In this document: positions 35,524 through 44,109 of the stretch, piece by piece | Layout of the letters: each line of letters begins with the position of its first letter | How positions within the stretch are numbered: position 1 is the first letter of the stretch | NCBI GenBank assembly: GCA_964518635.1 | Contig: CAZFGK010000005.1 | Span: 1-64,000 of the forward strand | Origin: CAZFGK01 sp964518635 | GTDB taxonomy: Bacteria > Zixibacteria > MSB-5A5 > GN15 > FEB-12 | Reading direction: 5' to 3' | DNA: 64,000 nucleotides | Program-made: the position numbers and the translations under genes | The notes under the pieces: model-generated | The model's input: the letters and a program-made list of their open reading frames with translations, nothing else | Told to the model about the DNA's origin: nothing | Database searches by the model: none

Positions 35524-37661
35524 TGGACTTTCTGAAACGTTACTGGCTGATGTTCATCGGAATGCTGGTCTATCTCTTTTTCTCAAACGGGATTTTCTTC
35601 CTATTCGGCGAGATGCTCTGGTTCATTCAGGATGATGCCTACATCACCTATCGATATGTACAAAATTATCTCAACGGGAATGGGCTCGTCTTCAACATCG
35701 GAGAACGTATTGAAGGAATCACCAATGCCGGCTGGGCAATCGTGCAGATCGCGTGCGGTTCATGGGGGCTTCCTTATATTCCGATATCACAATGGCTCGG
35801 ACTGTTTTTCGGACTCGGTATTATCTATCTCACCTTCAAAATAGCTGAAGAGATTTTTGATAGCAAAGAACCCTGGTTTGCCGGAGCAGCTGCTCTGCTG
35901 GTCGGGCTCACGCAATCACTCGCCTATTGGTCGATGGCGGGACTAGAGACTGCCTGCTTCGCTTTCTTCTCACTTCTGTCTCTTTATTTTCTCATCACTC
36001 GTAACTGGCTGTTGATCTGGTCGACAGTCATGATGGTATGGATGCGCCCCGAGGGGGCAGTGGTGACCGCCTTACTAATAATCATAGATTCCATTCGACT
36101 TCGTCGATTCTCCTGGTTTCCGTTTCTGACCGGGGCGGTGGCATTCGTATTGTCGCTGCCATTTGTTGGGTTCAAGCTCAGCTATTACGGCGGCATTCTG
36201 CCAAATCCATTTTATGCAAAAACTCGAGCCGATTGGGAGCACTTTCAGGCAGGATTCAGCTATGTCTGGGAGTTCCTGCGTCACTATGGATTCGCTGGTT
36301 TGGGCCTGCTCATTCCCGCTTTGTTCTGGAAGAAACTGACCGGATGGCAGCAGGCATTGTTGGTGTATGTAGTTCTCTATACGCTGTATATTGTGTCGGT
36401 CGGCGGGGATGTGCTTAAAGTGCATCGATTCTTTTTCCCGGTCTTTACCGGATTTTCGGTGCTCGCTTGCATTTCAATGTTTCTCTTATGTCGATCAAAA
36501 ACTCTTGTAGCGAGTGTCATCGCACTACTTTGGATTCAGCTTCTAATCATTTGGTATGGCTCGACGCCGCAATCAACTCCTGACTCAACCCTCTGGTTGC
36601 AGGCAATTTCTATTGGAGCCTTTGTCGTACTGTTGGTTTATACCGCTCTTCAAATGAACAGCCGTACTACAGCAATGGGTCTTTCCAGAGCTAATGTTGC
36701 AGTGGCGTTATTCGCCTGCTTCATCCCCATGGGGTTTTTGACTGTCTATTTCCCGACACAGACAGTTGGTGACTACAACAATCTGGAAAAGGCATTCACC
36801 AGAAAAATGCAGGCGATCGCCAAAAACATGAAGGAAACGGACCAACGGCCGTTTTCAGTCGCTCTGGCAACGATTGGTATTTTCGGATATGAGTTGGTCG
36901 GACATGAGATCATCGATATGGTAGGGTTGACCGATTCGACCATTGCACGGCATCCCGAGCCACCGATTCCGGGAATGACCACAACGTGGCGAGAGAGAAA
37001 TCTCAACACGACGTATCTTCTCAAGCGCGCGCCCGACTATGTTGTTTTTTCGACAGGGATCAAACCCTCCGCTCCGGCGGAACGAGCTCTTATGCTTTAC
37101 CGTCAGTTTACTGAGGCCTATCGAGTTGTTGCCTGGTATTATGAATCGCAGCCCGGCGCAGGGGTGATGAACTCAGCATTCAAAAAGACACACCCGATTC
37201 CGGATTTGCCGCTGACTCCGTACTACCCGGTTCAATATGTTCAGGACTACAAGAGCGGTCTCGATCATTATGCCAGGTCACGGTATGACTCGGCGATATT
37301 CTACTATGACCGGGCATTGTCAGTCGCTGCCGCTCCGCCGTACATCTATGTCATCTACAACAAGGCATTCTCATTACTCCTGCAGAATAAATTCCCTGAG
37401 GCGATGTTTCTGCTGGATGAAGTACTTGCTCGAGATTCGATGGTCTATGAGGCACACAAGGACCTGGATATTCTTTATCGAATCATTGGAGACCGAGAGC
37501 GATCAGAATTGCATCAGCGCTGGCTTCGGAAACTGGTCCCATGGTATCTGCCACGTCACGAGATGATTGCTCAGGATATGGTACGCTCGGCCCGGGAGCA
37601 GATGAGGCAACAACAGCAACAGCAAGTGCCATCAACACAGCCGCCGGGGACCAGAAAATAG
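35520..37661 (+). CDS. GT-C membrane glycosyltransferase with C-terminal TPR-like region
   Basis: A 713-residue protein with about ten or more hydrophobic segments in the first 420 residues. FIQDDAYITYRYVQNYLNG at about 38-56 contains the DD motif typical of GT-C enzymes that use polyprenyl-phosphate sugars, close to the AftB-type arabinofuranosyltransferase group. A soluble domain follows, then TPR-like helices (YARSRYDSAIFYYDRAL and YNKAFSLLLQNKFPEA), and finally a glutamine run in REQMRQQQQQQVPSTQ. AGGAG precedes the paired ATGATG start, which overlaps the glgA stop. It may glycosylate a surface molecule with sugars made by the operon. Confidence 0.8.
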   Translation: MMDFLKRYWLMFIGMLVYLFFSNGIFFLFGEMLWFIQDDAYITYRYVQNYLNGNGLVFNIGERIEGITNAGWAIVQIACGSWGLPYIPISQWLGLFFGLGIIYLTFKIAEEIFDSKEPWFAGAAALLVGLTQSLAYWSMAGLETACFAFFSLLSLYFLITRNWLLIWSTVMMVWMRPEGAVVTALLIIIDSIRLRRFSWFPFLTGAVAFVLSLPFVGFKLSYYGGILPNPFYAKTRADWEHFQAGFSYVWEFLRHYGFAGLGLLIPALFWKKLTGWQQALLVYVVLYTLYIVSVGGDVLKVHRFFFPVFTGFSVLACISMFLLCRSKTLVASVIALLWIQLLIIWYGSTPQSTPDSTLWLQAISIGAFVVLLVYTALQMNSRTTAMGLSRANVAVALFACFIPMGFLTVYFPTQTVGDYNNLEKAFTRKMQAIAKNMKETDQRPFSVALATIGIFGYELVGHEIIDMVGLTDSTIARHPEPPIPGMTTTWRERNLNTTYLLKRAPDYVVFSTGIKPSAPAERALMLYRQFTEAYRVVAWYYESQPGAGVMNSAFKKTHPIPDLPLTPYYPVQYVQDYKSGLDHYARSRYDSAIFYYDRALSVAAAPPYIYVIYNKAFSLLLQNKFPEAMFLLDEVLARDSMVYEAHKDLDILYRIIGDRERSELHQRWLRKLVPWYLPRHEMIAQDMVRSAREQMRQQQQQQVPSTQPPGTRK

Positions 37662-37689
37662 TCAAATTTTGCCCGGAAAAAGGGGACGC

Positions 37690-37717
37690 TTGACAGTCTG
37701 GGGGTCGATACTATATT
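37690..37717 (+). promoter_or_regulatory. Promoter of the tRNA-Gly/tRNA-Cys unit
   Basis: Consensus TTGACA (37690-37695), 16-base spacer, TATATT (37712-37717), about 74 bases before the first tRNA. The leader would be removed by tRNA 5' processing. Confidence 0.6.
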
Positions 37718-37790
37718 CAATATCTCAGTTCATTAAGCCGGGCAAGCCGGGTACATGGATTGAGTATGTAGATGGCTGCAGTACACTGAT

Positions 37791-37867
<77 letters not shown>

Positions 37868-37876
37868 CTTTTGCCC

Positions 37877-37948
<72 letters not shown>

Positions 37949-38129
37949 TTTGATCTCCTGTTTCCCTTACAATGCCAAGTGGAATTTTCAAGCTTCTGCT
38001 CGCATATATGTAGCTACTTGCTTTTGACTCATCGAATGGCGTGAACGGCCCACCAATCACGTAGTCAAACTCAGGTTGTTTAGTTGGGTTAATTCGGAGT
38101 GGAGAGAACGATGCAAAATTTCAGGCAAT

Positions 38130-38210
38130 AAAAAGAGGGCGCTCGTCTGGTCGGGTAGAGGGGGCTAGGAAACTACCCAGGGACAGCAGAGAGTCACCCT
38201 CGTCAATTGT
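38130..38210 (-). ncRNA. Candidate small structured RNA, unclassified
   Basis: On the minus strand, the GATATT -10 box ends at 38217, so a transcript would start near 38210. It would then form a closing stem GAGGGTG (38201-38195) with CGCCCTC (38141-38135) that contains one G-T wobble. That same pair would be a mismatch on the plus strand, so the minus strand is favoured. An inner stem GGGTAG/CTACCC (38178-38173 with 38158-38153) follows. TTTTTATTG directly after the closing stem looks like a terminator. The length is about 80 bases. It lacks the GGAAGG-type core of 4.5S RNA and is too short for 6S, tmRNA or RNase P. A decayed mobile-element end is the main alternative. Confidence 0.4.
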
Positions 38211-38216
38211 GAACGC

Positions 38217-38244
38217 AATATCTACCAATCATCCGATCAGTCAA
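38217..38244 (-). promoter_or_regulatory. Promoter of the candidate small RNA
   Basis: On the minus strand, TTGACT (38244-38239), 16-base spacer, GATATT (38222-38217). Confidence 0.4.
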
Positions 38245-38318
38245 GCCCTTTTGGACTGAAATTCCGAAAAACATTTCATGGCCAGAGAGCAGGTTTTCGC
38301 AGGCATTTCAGTGCTATT

Positions 38319-39035
38319 CTAATAGCGAACGATCTTTACCGGCACTGCAACGTGAGTCGTATCCGGGCTGTCTGAAGTGGTCAGACTCAAACGCATGCTC
38401 GACTGAAATGTCCCTCTCTTCAGCGTCCCCTTGGGAGTGATGGTCAGTTCGATAGACTGGTTCTTTCGTGCTTCTTTTTTTGTGACCGTCACGACATAGT
38501 TGGTATCCTGCTGCACGATCCCCGCAAGACGGGAAGTCAAGTCAACCGTGTTTGGAATTTTCATGGTGAGTGACTGATGCGCCGGGAGCATGAAAAATGC
38601 GATCGGATCCGGTTTCGCAAAAAAGGGCCACTGACCAACATCGGCGGTGTAGTAGATTTTGTATGTAGAGGGCTCGTTCGTCACGATGAGGAGCGAACGA
38701 GAGGTCGGCCCAAAGTAATTTTTCGTATTGAATTTGAGGTAGACTCCGATGGTATCACCGGGGTTTGCGGTCGAATCTCGCAGGGTCACTGTCGAGCAGT
38801 CACATTTGGCCGTCGCAGTATCAAGGCGTATCGGTTTATCAGAGGTGTTGACAAGGTAAAAGGTATGAAAGAGATCATACTCAATACCTACATGCCCGAA
38901 ATTGAAACTGGTCTCGACCGGACGCAGCTTTGATGTGATCGGCACCGGAATCTCCGGAGCGATATCTTCGGCTTGTACGCTAGAGGTAAACAAGCAGAAA
39001 GTACATGTAACAGCTATCAGAGTTTTCATTTTCAT
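38319..39035 (-). CDS. DUF1573 exported protein
   Basis: The product has 238 residues. A signal peptide (MKMKTLIAVTCTFCLFTSS...QA) is followed by a DUF1573 Ig-like domain at about 35-140. This contains FNFGHVGIEYDLFHTFYLVN and the cysteine motif TAKCDCSTVTL, which matches the conserved sCGCt-type loop of the family. The second half is another beta domain. DUF1573 proteins are common exported proteins of FCB bacteria with no defined activity. An earlier in-frame ATG at 39080 is possible, but the start at 39035 gives a clean signal peptide. It follows the cysteine synthase-like gene by 16 bases. Confidence 0.78.
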   Translation of the reverse strand: MKMKTLIAVTCTFCLFTSSVQAEDIAPEIPVPITSKLRPVETSFNFGHVGIEYDLFHTFYLVNTSDKPIRLDTATAKCDCSTVTLRDSTANPGDTIGVYLKFNTKNYFGPTSRSLLIVTNEPSTYKIYYTADVGQWPFFAKPDPIAFFMLPAHQSLTMKIPNTVDLTSRLAGIVQQDTNYVVTVTKKEARKNQSIELTITPKGTLKRGTFQSSMRLSLTTSDSPDTTHVAVPVKIVRY

Positions 39036-39051
39036 GCGCAGACTAAAGTAA

Positions 39052-40062
39052 TCAGCGACGAATGCTTGAGAGTTTTTCATCATGTTCTTGCTGCAGGAAT
39101 CCTTGTTCGACCATCCATCGGTCGTTGTAGCATTTTGTAAGGTATCGAATGCCGCCGTCGGCAAAAATACCGATCACCAGTGCGGTACTTGGAAGTGTTT
39201 GGGCAATCTGTGCCATTGCAAAGGCAATAGCGCCAGATGATCCTCCGCCAGAGATCCCTTCTCTTCTTGCGATCTCTCGTGCTCGGAGAAAAGAATCCCG
39301 ATCGGCCACTGTCACTACTTGATCGATATATTGCGGATGCAATGCTTCAGTCAGAACATCAGAGCCGATCCCTTCGACTTTGTAGGGAAGCCCCTCGGAC
39401 TCTTTGCCGGAGGCAAGATATTCGGCAAACATCGAACCTTCTGGGTCGACGGCAATAACTTTGATAGCCGGATTTTTCTCTTTGAGAAATTTCCCTGTCC
39501 CCGAGACTGTACCTCCGGTGCCGATCCCACCAACAAAGTGAGTGATCTTTCCTTCGGTCTGCTCCCAAATTTCGGGACCGGTTGTCATGTAGTGGGCTTC
39601 GACATTTTCCTGCGAATTGTACTGATCAAGATCAAAATAGCCGTGCTCTCGCGCCAACCGTCGAGCGACCTGATAGCAACCCTCAGGATCATGGTGTCCG
39701 CATTCGGTCGGGGTGATAATCACTTCCGCACCGAATGATGTAATCAGGTCGATCTTTTCCTGACTTGTCTTGCGCGGTGTGACAATTAAACACTTGAGTC
39801 CGAGCACTGCCGCGACCATGGCAAGGGCAGAGCCGGTATTCCCTGAAGTGTTGTCGATCACCGTATCACCGCGGCGAAGCCGTCCGTCTAAGAGTGCTTT
39901 CCGAATGACATAGGCGGTCATGCGATCTTTGATCGAGCCGGTTGGGTTTGTCCACTCTAGTTTCACATAGCAACTGGGGCCGGGATCTGGAATTCCGGTT
40001 CGCAGGCGCACCAGGGGGGTGTTGCCAATCTGATCGAGAATATGTTCGTAGCTGTTTTTCAT
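39052..40062 (-). CDS. PLP-dependent cysteine synthase / cystathionine beta-synthase family enzyme
   Basis: The product has 336 residues. The start at 40062 gives the family N-terminus YEHILDQIGNTPLVRL; the open frame upstream lacks conservation. The PLP lysine is K45 in NPTGSIKDRM, and the phosphate-binding and substrate loops are NTSGNTGSALAMVAA and GGIGTGGTVSGTGKFLK. VIAVDPEGS is nearer to cystathionine beta-synthase cores than to classical CysK, but the C-terminal CBS domains are absent. It could make cysteine from O-acetylserine or cystathionine from serine and homocysteine. It is divergent from the SPOR lipoprotein gene. Confidence 0.88.
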   Translation of the reverse strand: MKNSYEHILDQIGNTPLVRLRTGIPDPGPSCYVKLEWTNPTGSIKDRMTAYVIRKALLDGRLRRGDTVIDNTSGNTGSALAMVAAVLGLKCLIVTPRKTSQEKIDLITSFGAEVIITPTECGHHDPEGCYQVARRLAREHGYFDLDQYNSQENVEAHYMTTGPEIWEQTEGKITHFVGGIGTGGTVSGTGKFLKEKNPAIKVIAVDPEGSMFAEYLASGKESEGLPYKVEGIGSDVLTEALHPQYIDQVVTVADRDSFLRAREIARREGISGGGSSGAIAFAMAQIAQTLPSTALVIGIFADGGIRYLTKCYNDRWMVEQGFLQQEHDEKLSSIRR

Positions 40063-40136
40063 AATCTTTGCCGGTTGCCAAGTGTTATACACCAAATCGT
40101 TCCGGTCAATTTGAATAGAGGGGAAGAAGTTAAAAA

Positions 40137-40164
40137 TTGACCATTTCCCCAATTCCCGTACCCT
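40137..40164 (+). promoter_or_regulatory. Promoter placed for a leaderless SPOR-protein transcript
   Basis: TTGACC (40137-40142), 16-base spacer, TACCCT (40159-40164), then six bases to the ATG at 40171. No Shine-Dalgarno lies between. Confidence 0.5.
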
Positions 40165-40170
40165 TTCAGC

Positions 40171-40803
40171 ATGGTGAAATCTGGTTGTAGTCGTTGGAAA
40201 TTACTGTCGATGCAGGCGATTGTCCTGGTCGCCTGTCTTGTCTTGTCTGGATGTTCGGAGCGCCGAAAAGAGGCCGCCCGTCTGGAAGCAGAATTGGAGG
40301 CCCACCGCAAGGGGGGAGTTACGTCTGAGATTCAGGAACAGCAGGCAGGAAGCCAACAGAGTGAGGACACTACGGGGGGCAGTACATTAACTGACGAGAA
40401 TATTGTTCTACCGGATAGTCAGTTGAACTCTGAAACGGTAGCAAACCGGAACGACTCCTCGATTGAGTCTAGTCCGGTTGATTTCACTTTGCAGGATAGT
40501 GTGAACTCGACGATGGCTTCTCCAGATTCGCTCAGGGATAGTGTACCGATCCCCGCCCGCCCGCGAGATGGCTACACTGTTCAGATTGCCGGAACACGGT
40601 CATCCGATGAAGCGAATGCTATCGTTGAGCGATTCAAGCTCTATGGCTACGATGCGTATGTCGCGGAGGTCTCTCGTGATGGTCGCCCGTTCTATCGTGT
40701 GCGAGTCGGCCGTCTCGAAACCGAAAAGGAAGCAATCGCTCTGAAAGGTCAGTTAATGGAGCAGCAGCAGATCGAGGGCTGGGTTGATCAGGGGAGTTGG
40801 TAG
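40171..40803 (+). CDS. SPOR-domain lipoprotein
   Basis: The product has 210 residues. The signal sequence ends in lipobox LSGC with C28 as the lipid-attachment site. A long polar, glutamine/serine-rich linker spans about 30-125, and a SPOR domain about 128-205, with YTVQIAGTRSSDEANAIVER and FYRVRVGRLETEKEAIAL. SPOR domains bind glycan strands stripped of peptides, mostly at division septa, so the protein is likely an envelope factor in cell division or peptidoglycan binding. The start is supported by the promoter geometry; no ribosome binding site is seen. Confidence 0.9.
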   Translation: MVKSGCSRWKLLSMQAIVLVACLVLSGCSERRKEAARLEAELEAHRKGGVTSEIQEQQAGSQQSEDTTGGSTLTDENIVLPDSQLNSETVANRNDSSIESSPVDFTLQDSVNSTMASPDSLRDSVPIPARPRDGYTVQIAGTRSSDEANAIVERFKLYGYDAYVAEVSRDGRPFYRVRVGRLETEKEAIALKGQLMEQQQIEGWVDQGSW

Positions 40804-40861
40804 AAATCTCAGCCTCTGATCTCTCAGATTTTCTTTTCTCGTATGAATTGAATCAGGTCAT

Positions 40862-42010
40862 ATGAAATACCGGCTCGCAGAACCATCAATTGAACAGCAA
40901 GATATTGACGCCGTCTCCGATGTGCTCAAGTCCGGCTGGCTCATTCAAGGGAAGAGAGTCGCCGAGTTTGAATCGGCACTCGGCGGGATTACCGATTCTG
41001 CCACACATGTGGCAGTCTCATCAGGAACTGCTGCGCTGCATCTGTCGATGCTGGCACTTGAAATTGTCCCGGGGGATCTGGTCTATGTGCCGTCACTCGC
41101 CTGGCCGTCCGCCGCGAATATCGCACTCCTAACGGGCGCGCTGCCGATCTTCGTTGATGTCACACAGCCGTACGGCAATATCGATCCGCATCATCTTCGA
41201 AAGAGAATTCAAGAATCAATTGATAAAAAATGGGGACGTCCTCGGGCGATTGTCCCGGTTCATGCCTTCGGTTCGGTTTGCGAGATCGACGCGATCATGG
41301 AGATTGCCGCCGAATTTCGGCTGAACGTCATCGAAGATGCTGCCTGTTCTCTCGGTGCGAAAGACAATGCAGGGAAGTCAGTCGGTCTGTTTGGCGATAT
41401 CGGCATTTTCAGCTTTCATCCAAGGAAATCGCTGACCACCGGTGAAGGGGGGAGTGTGGTCTCGAAACGCCCTGAACTTCTTGAACGAGTCCGGCAATTA
41501 CGAGATCATGGTCGTCAGTCGCCGCTGACTTTTGCTCAGGCAGGGCTTAACTACCGGATGACCGAGTTTCAGGCGGCACTTGGAATCGGGCAGGTCGCTC
41601 GATTTGATAGCATGATCACGAAGCGAAGAGTCCTTGCGCGCAGGTATCTTTCTGCTCTTGCAGGGATCAACGAAATTACAATCCCACCAGACGATGCTCG
41701 CCACACCTGGCAGACTTTTTTTGTGATCGGTGAAAATCCGACTGCAACGCAGGCGATATGCAAAGGTCTAGTGGAAGAGGGAGTCGAAACCGGCTTTCCG
41801 TCACATTCAGCGCAATCTTTGACCCAGTTTATGACTCTTCCGGGGAATTCTCCGATGCCGGTCAGCGAAAGACTGAGAGACTGCGGCATTGCGTTCCCAT
41901 TGCATGACCGACTGCATGAACATGATGTCAATGAAATCTGCGCGATTTTTCGCCAGGTAACAAAATCGCTCACGAGAAGTCTGCATCGTGAGCGAGTCAT
42001 GTCAACGTGA
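40862..42010 (+). CDS. DegT/DnrJ/EryC1/StrS family sugar aminotransferase
   Basis: The product has 382 residues. This PLP-dependent fold I family transfers an amino group to nucleotide-bound keto-sugars. The N-terminus reads SGWLIQGKRVAEFESAL. VSSGTAALHLSMLAL binds PLP phosphate, VIEDAACSLGAK carries the aspartate, and the PLP lysine is K189 in SFHPRKSLTTGEGG. AGLNYRMTEFQAALGIGQ is also conserved. The product would be an amino sugar for surface glycans; no dedicated sugar pathway surrounds it. AGGT is the only weak ribosome site. Confidence 0.92.
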   Translation: MKYRLAEPSIEQQDIDAVSDVLKSGWLIQGKRVAEFESALGGITDSATHVAVSSGTAALHLSMLALEIVPGDLVYVPSLAWPSAANIALLTGALPIFVDVTQPYGNIDPHHLRKRIQESIDKKWGRPRAIVPVHAFGSVCEIDAIMEIAAEFRLNVIEDAACSLGAKDNAGKSVGLFGDIGIFSFHPRKSLTTGEGGSVVSKRPELLERVRQLRDHGRQSPLTFAQAGLNYRMTEFQAALGIGQVARFDSMITKRRVLARRYLSALAGINEITIPPDDARHTWQTFFVIGENPTATQAICKGLVEEGVETGFPSHSAQSLTQFMTLPGNSPMPVSERLRDCGIAFPLHDRLHEHDVNEICAIFRQVTKSLTRSLHRERVMST

Positions 42011-42026
42011 AATTCAGCGTCAGTAA

Positions 42027-43973
42027 TTAGTTCGGCTGAGTTCCTGATTTTACATACTTCTTAAAAAATCCGGCACGTGTCTCCAACGTCTTGATAGTAT
42101 TGGACGTTTTGGCTGCCCCGTGCCCTTCATCTTCGAAGATCAATGTCTCGACTACGCCACCGCGTTCTTTGATTGCGGCTTCCATCTGACGGGCCTCGCC
42201 GACCGGAACACGTGGATCATTTGCGCCGTGAATGAGTAGCAACGGTGTCTTGATCTTATCGACTTTGTGAACAGGGGAAATTTCCTTCAGAAATTCCCGG
42301 TCGGTCAGCGGTCCATATTCAGACTCCCGTAAAGCACGACGATAAGAAGCGGTATTTTCGAGAAAGGTCTCGAAGTTTGCAATCGCGACCTCGGCGCTTG
42401 CTGCGGCATACAGATCAGGATACTCAGTGATCATTCCCAGTGCGACATACCCGCCGTACGAGCCGCCAGTGATAGCTATCTGCCCGGGGGCGGTATAGCC
42501 GTTCGCGATCAGCCAGTCGGTCGCTGCTTTGTAGTCTTTCAGAGAATTCTTGCGAAGTTTATAGTTATCGAGTGCAAGGAACTTCCGTCCGTATCCATCA
42601 GAGCCGCGTGGATTCACCGCCATGATGCCGAACCCATTTTGCATGTAGTATTGCATCGTGCGCGAAAATGTTGGTTGGTACTGGCTTTCCGGACCACCAT
42701 GCGCGTAGACAATAAACGGGATCGGCGTTCCCTTTGTATAAGAAGCAGGAAGATAGAGGAATGAAGGAATCTCAAGCTCATCAAATGATTTGAAAGTCAC
42801 GAGTGTGGGCTGACGAAACTTTGATTTGTCGACTCCGGAGTAAGAGGAGTAGGTGAGCTGCTTCAGCTCCCCCTTCTTTGCATCCCAGCTCCACACATCG
42901 CTTGTTTGCACGGGGTCTTGATAGCTGAAAAAGACTCGTCCGTTCTGATCCATTTCGAAACCACCGATCATGCCATCGATCGGTGGTGACTTCAGCTCCT
43001 GTTTGCTTTCCATTTCACGAATTTTCATTCGAATATAGCCATTCTCATTGAATGCGACGACCTGATATTTGAAGTCTCTCGATGCAGAGACTCCTTCAAT
43101 CTCCCACTTCGGATCGACCCAGTTGTCAGTCGTGTACTTCACTGTCGGAACGCCGACAGTCATTGTCGCAAGGCGGCTTATCCCTTCGTCATTTCCGTTA
43201 CAGGTTACCCAGATGGTTTTGTTATCGGGCAAAAGAAACGCAGAACGATAATGTACGTCGGTACGTTCGTCGGTCAGTTTCTTTCCTTTGCCGTCGGCGA
43301 CATTCACGAGATAGAGTTCATTCGACACGTTTGTAGGGTAGCGAGTGACGATCATCTGACGACCATCGGCGGTAAGTTGCATGATCGACAAATTCCCACG
43401 AACGCCGTTGGTATCGCCAAACACCTTGGTCGCCGAGCCGGACTTTAGATCCATGTGGTAGACAAAGAAGTCCTTCTTGTTCTCTTCACTGGAGGTGTAA
43501 TAGATCGAGCGGTCATCCTTCGCCCATGTTGGAGCACTGTATCGCGCTCCCGGATTATTGGTAAGCTGTGTGATCTGACCGGTCTGGGCATTCATCAAAA
43601 AGAGCTGAGAATACTCCGATCCGCCAACCGATGCGCCAATCACACTCAAATTCCCGCCGTACGAGAGGGAGAAGAAATCGATCCCGTCCGCAAAGGTGGT
43701 GAGTTGATAGGGCCATCCCTCTTCAGTCAGTCGAAAGACCTGCGGCGCGCCCGACATGCTGGACTGGAAGAACACGGTTTTCCCATCCCAGGTCACTCCC
43801 TCAAAAGAGGCGGCCTGAATCTGCATATAGGCATTTGGTTCAGGGAGAAGGGCGGCCGTACCTAAGAGTGTGGAATCAGCAGGAAAGTTGTTGGCGGCCT
43901 CGATGGGTGCCGAATTACCGACAATCAGTAGGCAGAAGGAGAGAAGCAATGAGGCGAGGAGACGACGAAGCAT
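42027..43973 (-). CDS. S9-family exported prolyl oligopeptidase-like peptidase
   Basis: The product has 648 residues. Signal peptide about 1-26 (LLASLLLSFCLLIVGNSAP). A beta-propeller of WD40-like PD40 repeats (about 60-390) contains LFLMNAQTGQITQLTNNPG and similar repeats. The alpha/beta hydrolase domain lies at about 400-648, with HGGPESQY and the nucleophile in ITGGSYGGYVAL. Aspartate is in HGANDPRVP and histidine in DEGHGAAK, so the catalytic triad is complete. The domain order fits dipeptidyl or acylaminoacyl peptidases, likely used on imported or periplasmic peptides. AAGGGC lies upstream. Confidence 0.93.
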   Translation of the reverse strand: MLRRLLASLLLSFCLLIVGNSAPIEAANNFPADSTLLGTAALLPEPNAYMQIQAASFEGVTWDGKTVFFQSSMSGAPQVFRLTEEGWPYQLTTFADGIDFFSLSYGGNLSVIGASVGGSEYSQLFLMNAQTGQITQLTNNPGARYSAPTWAKDDRSIYYTSSEENKKDFFVYHMDLKSGSATKVFGDTNGVRGNLSIMQLTADGRQMIVTRYPTNVSNELYLVNVADGKGKKLTDERTDVHYRSAFLLPDNKTIWVTCNGNDEGISRLATMTVGVPTVKYTTDNWVDPKWEIEGVSASRDFKYQVVAFNENGYIRMKIREMESKQELKSPPIDGMIGGFEMDQNGRVFFSYQDPVQTSDVWSWDAKKGELKQLTYSSYSGVDKSKFRQPTLVTFKSFDELEIPSFLYLPASYTKGTPIPFIVYAHGGPESQYQPTFSRTMQYYMQNGFGIMAVNPRGSDGYGRKFLALDNYKLRKNSLKDYKAATDWLIANGYTAPGQIAITGGSYGGYVALGMITEYPDLYAAASAEVAIANFETFLENTASYRRALRESEYGPLTDREFLKEISPVHKVDKIKTPLLLIHGANDPRVPVGEARQMEAAIKERGGVVETLIFEDEGHGAAKTSNTIKTLETRAGFFKKYVKSGTQPN

Positions 43974-44022
43974 TTCAGTGCCCTTTCACACGATGAACCG
44001 ATTCGGTTGCTGACGTAAAAGA

Positions 44023-44043
44023 ACCGCCCGGATACCGAGCGGT
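44023..44043 (-). terminator. Rho-independent terminator of the PEGA/TPR gene
   Basis: On the minus strand ACCGCTCGG pairs with CCGGGCGGT (one G-T wobble) around a three-base loop, followed by TTCTTTT. It begins 66 bases after the stop of the PEGA/TPR gene. Confidence 0.6.
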
Positions 44044-44109
44044 GAATCATCGTGGAGATTATACACGAAATCTGGATGTGTCTGCTACGAAAATCTCGAA
44101 ACGACCTGA

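Larger units (their letters stand above)
37949..38318. other. 370-base gap after the tRNAs, mostly unexplained
   Basis: No coding frame here looks real. The left third is AT-rich with no clear T-tract hairpin for the tRNA unit. The centre (38130-38244) holds the promoter, hairpin and T-tract unit described separately on the minus strand. The right part, before the DUF1573 stop, shows nothing I can assign. Confidence 0.5.

Noticed and set aside
37610..37630. CAACAGCAA repeat at the end of the GT-C gene
   Set aside because: A short in-frame glutamine run; too small and imperfect to be a functional tandem repeat.
38130..38210. 4.5S (SRP) RNA identity for the candidate small RNA
   Set aside because: The GGAAGG/AGCAG core of the SRP Alu-less helix 8 is missing on both strands.
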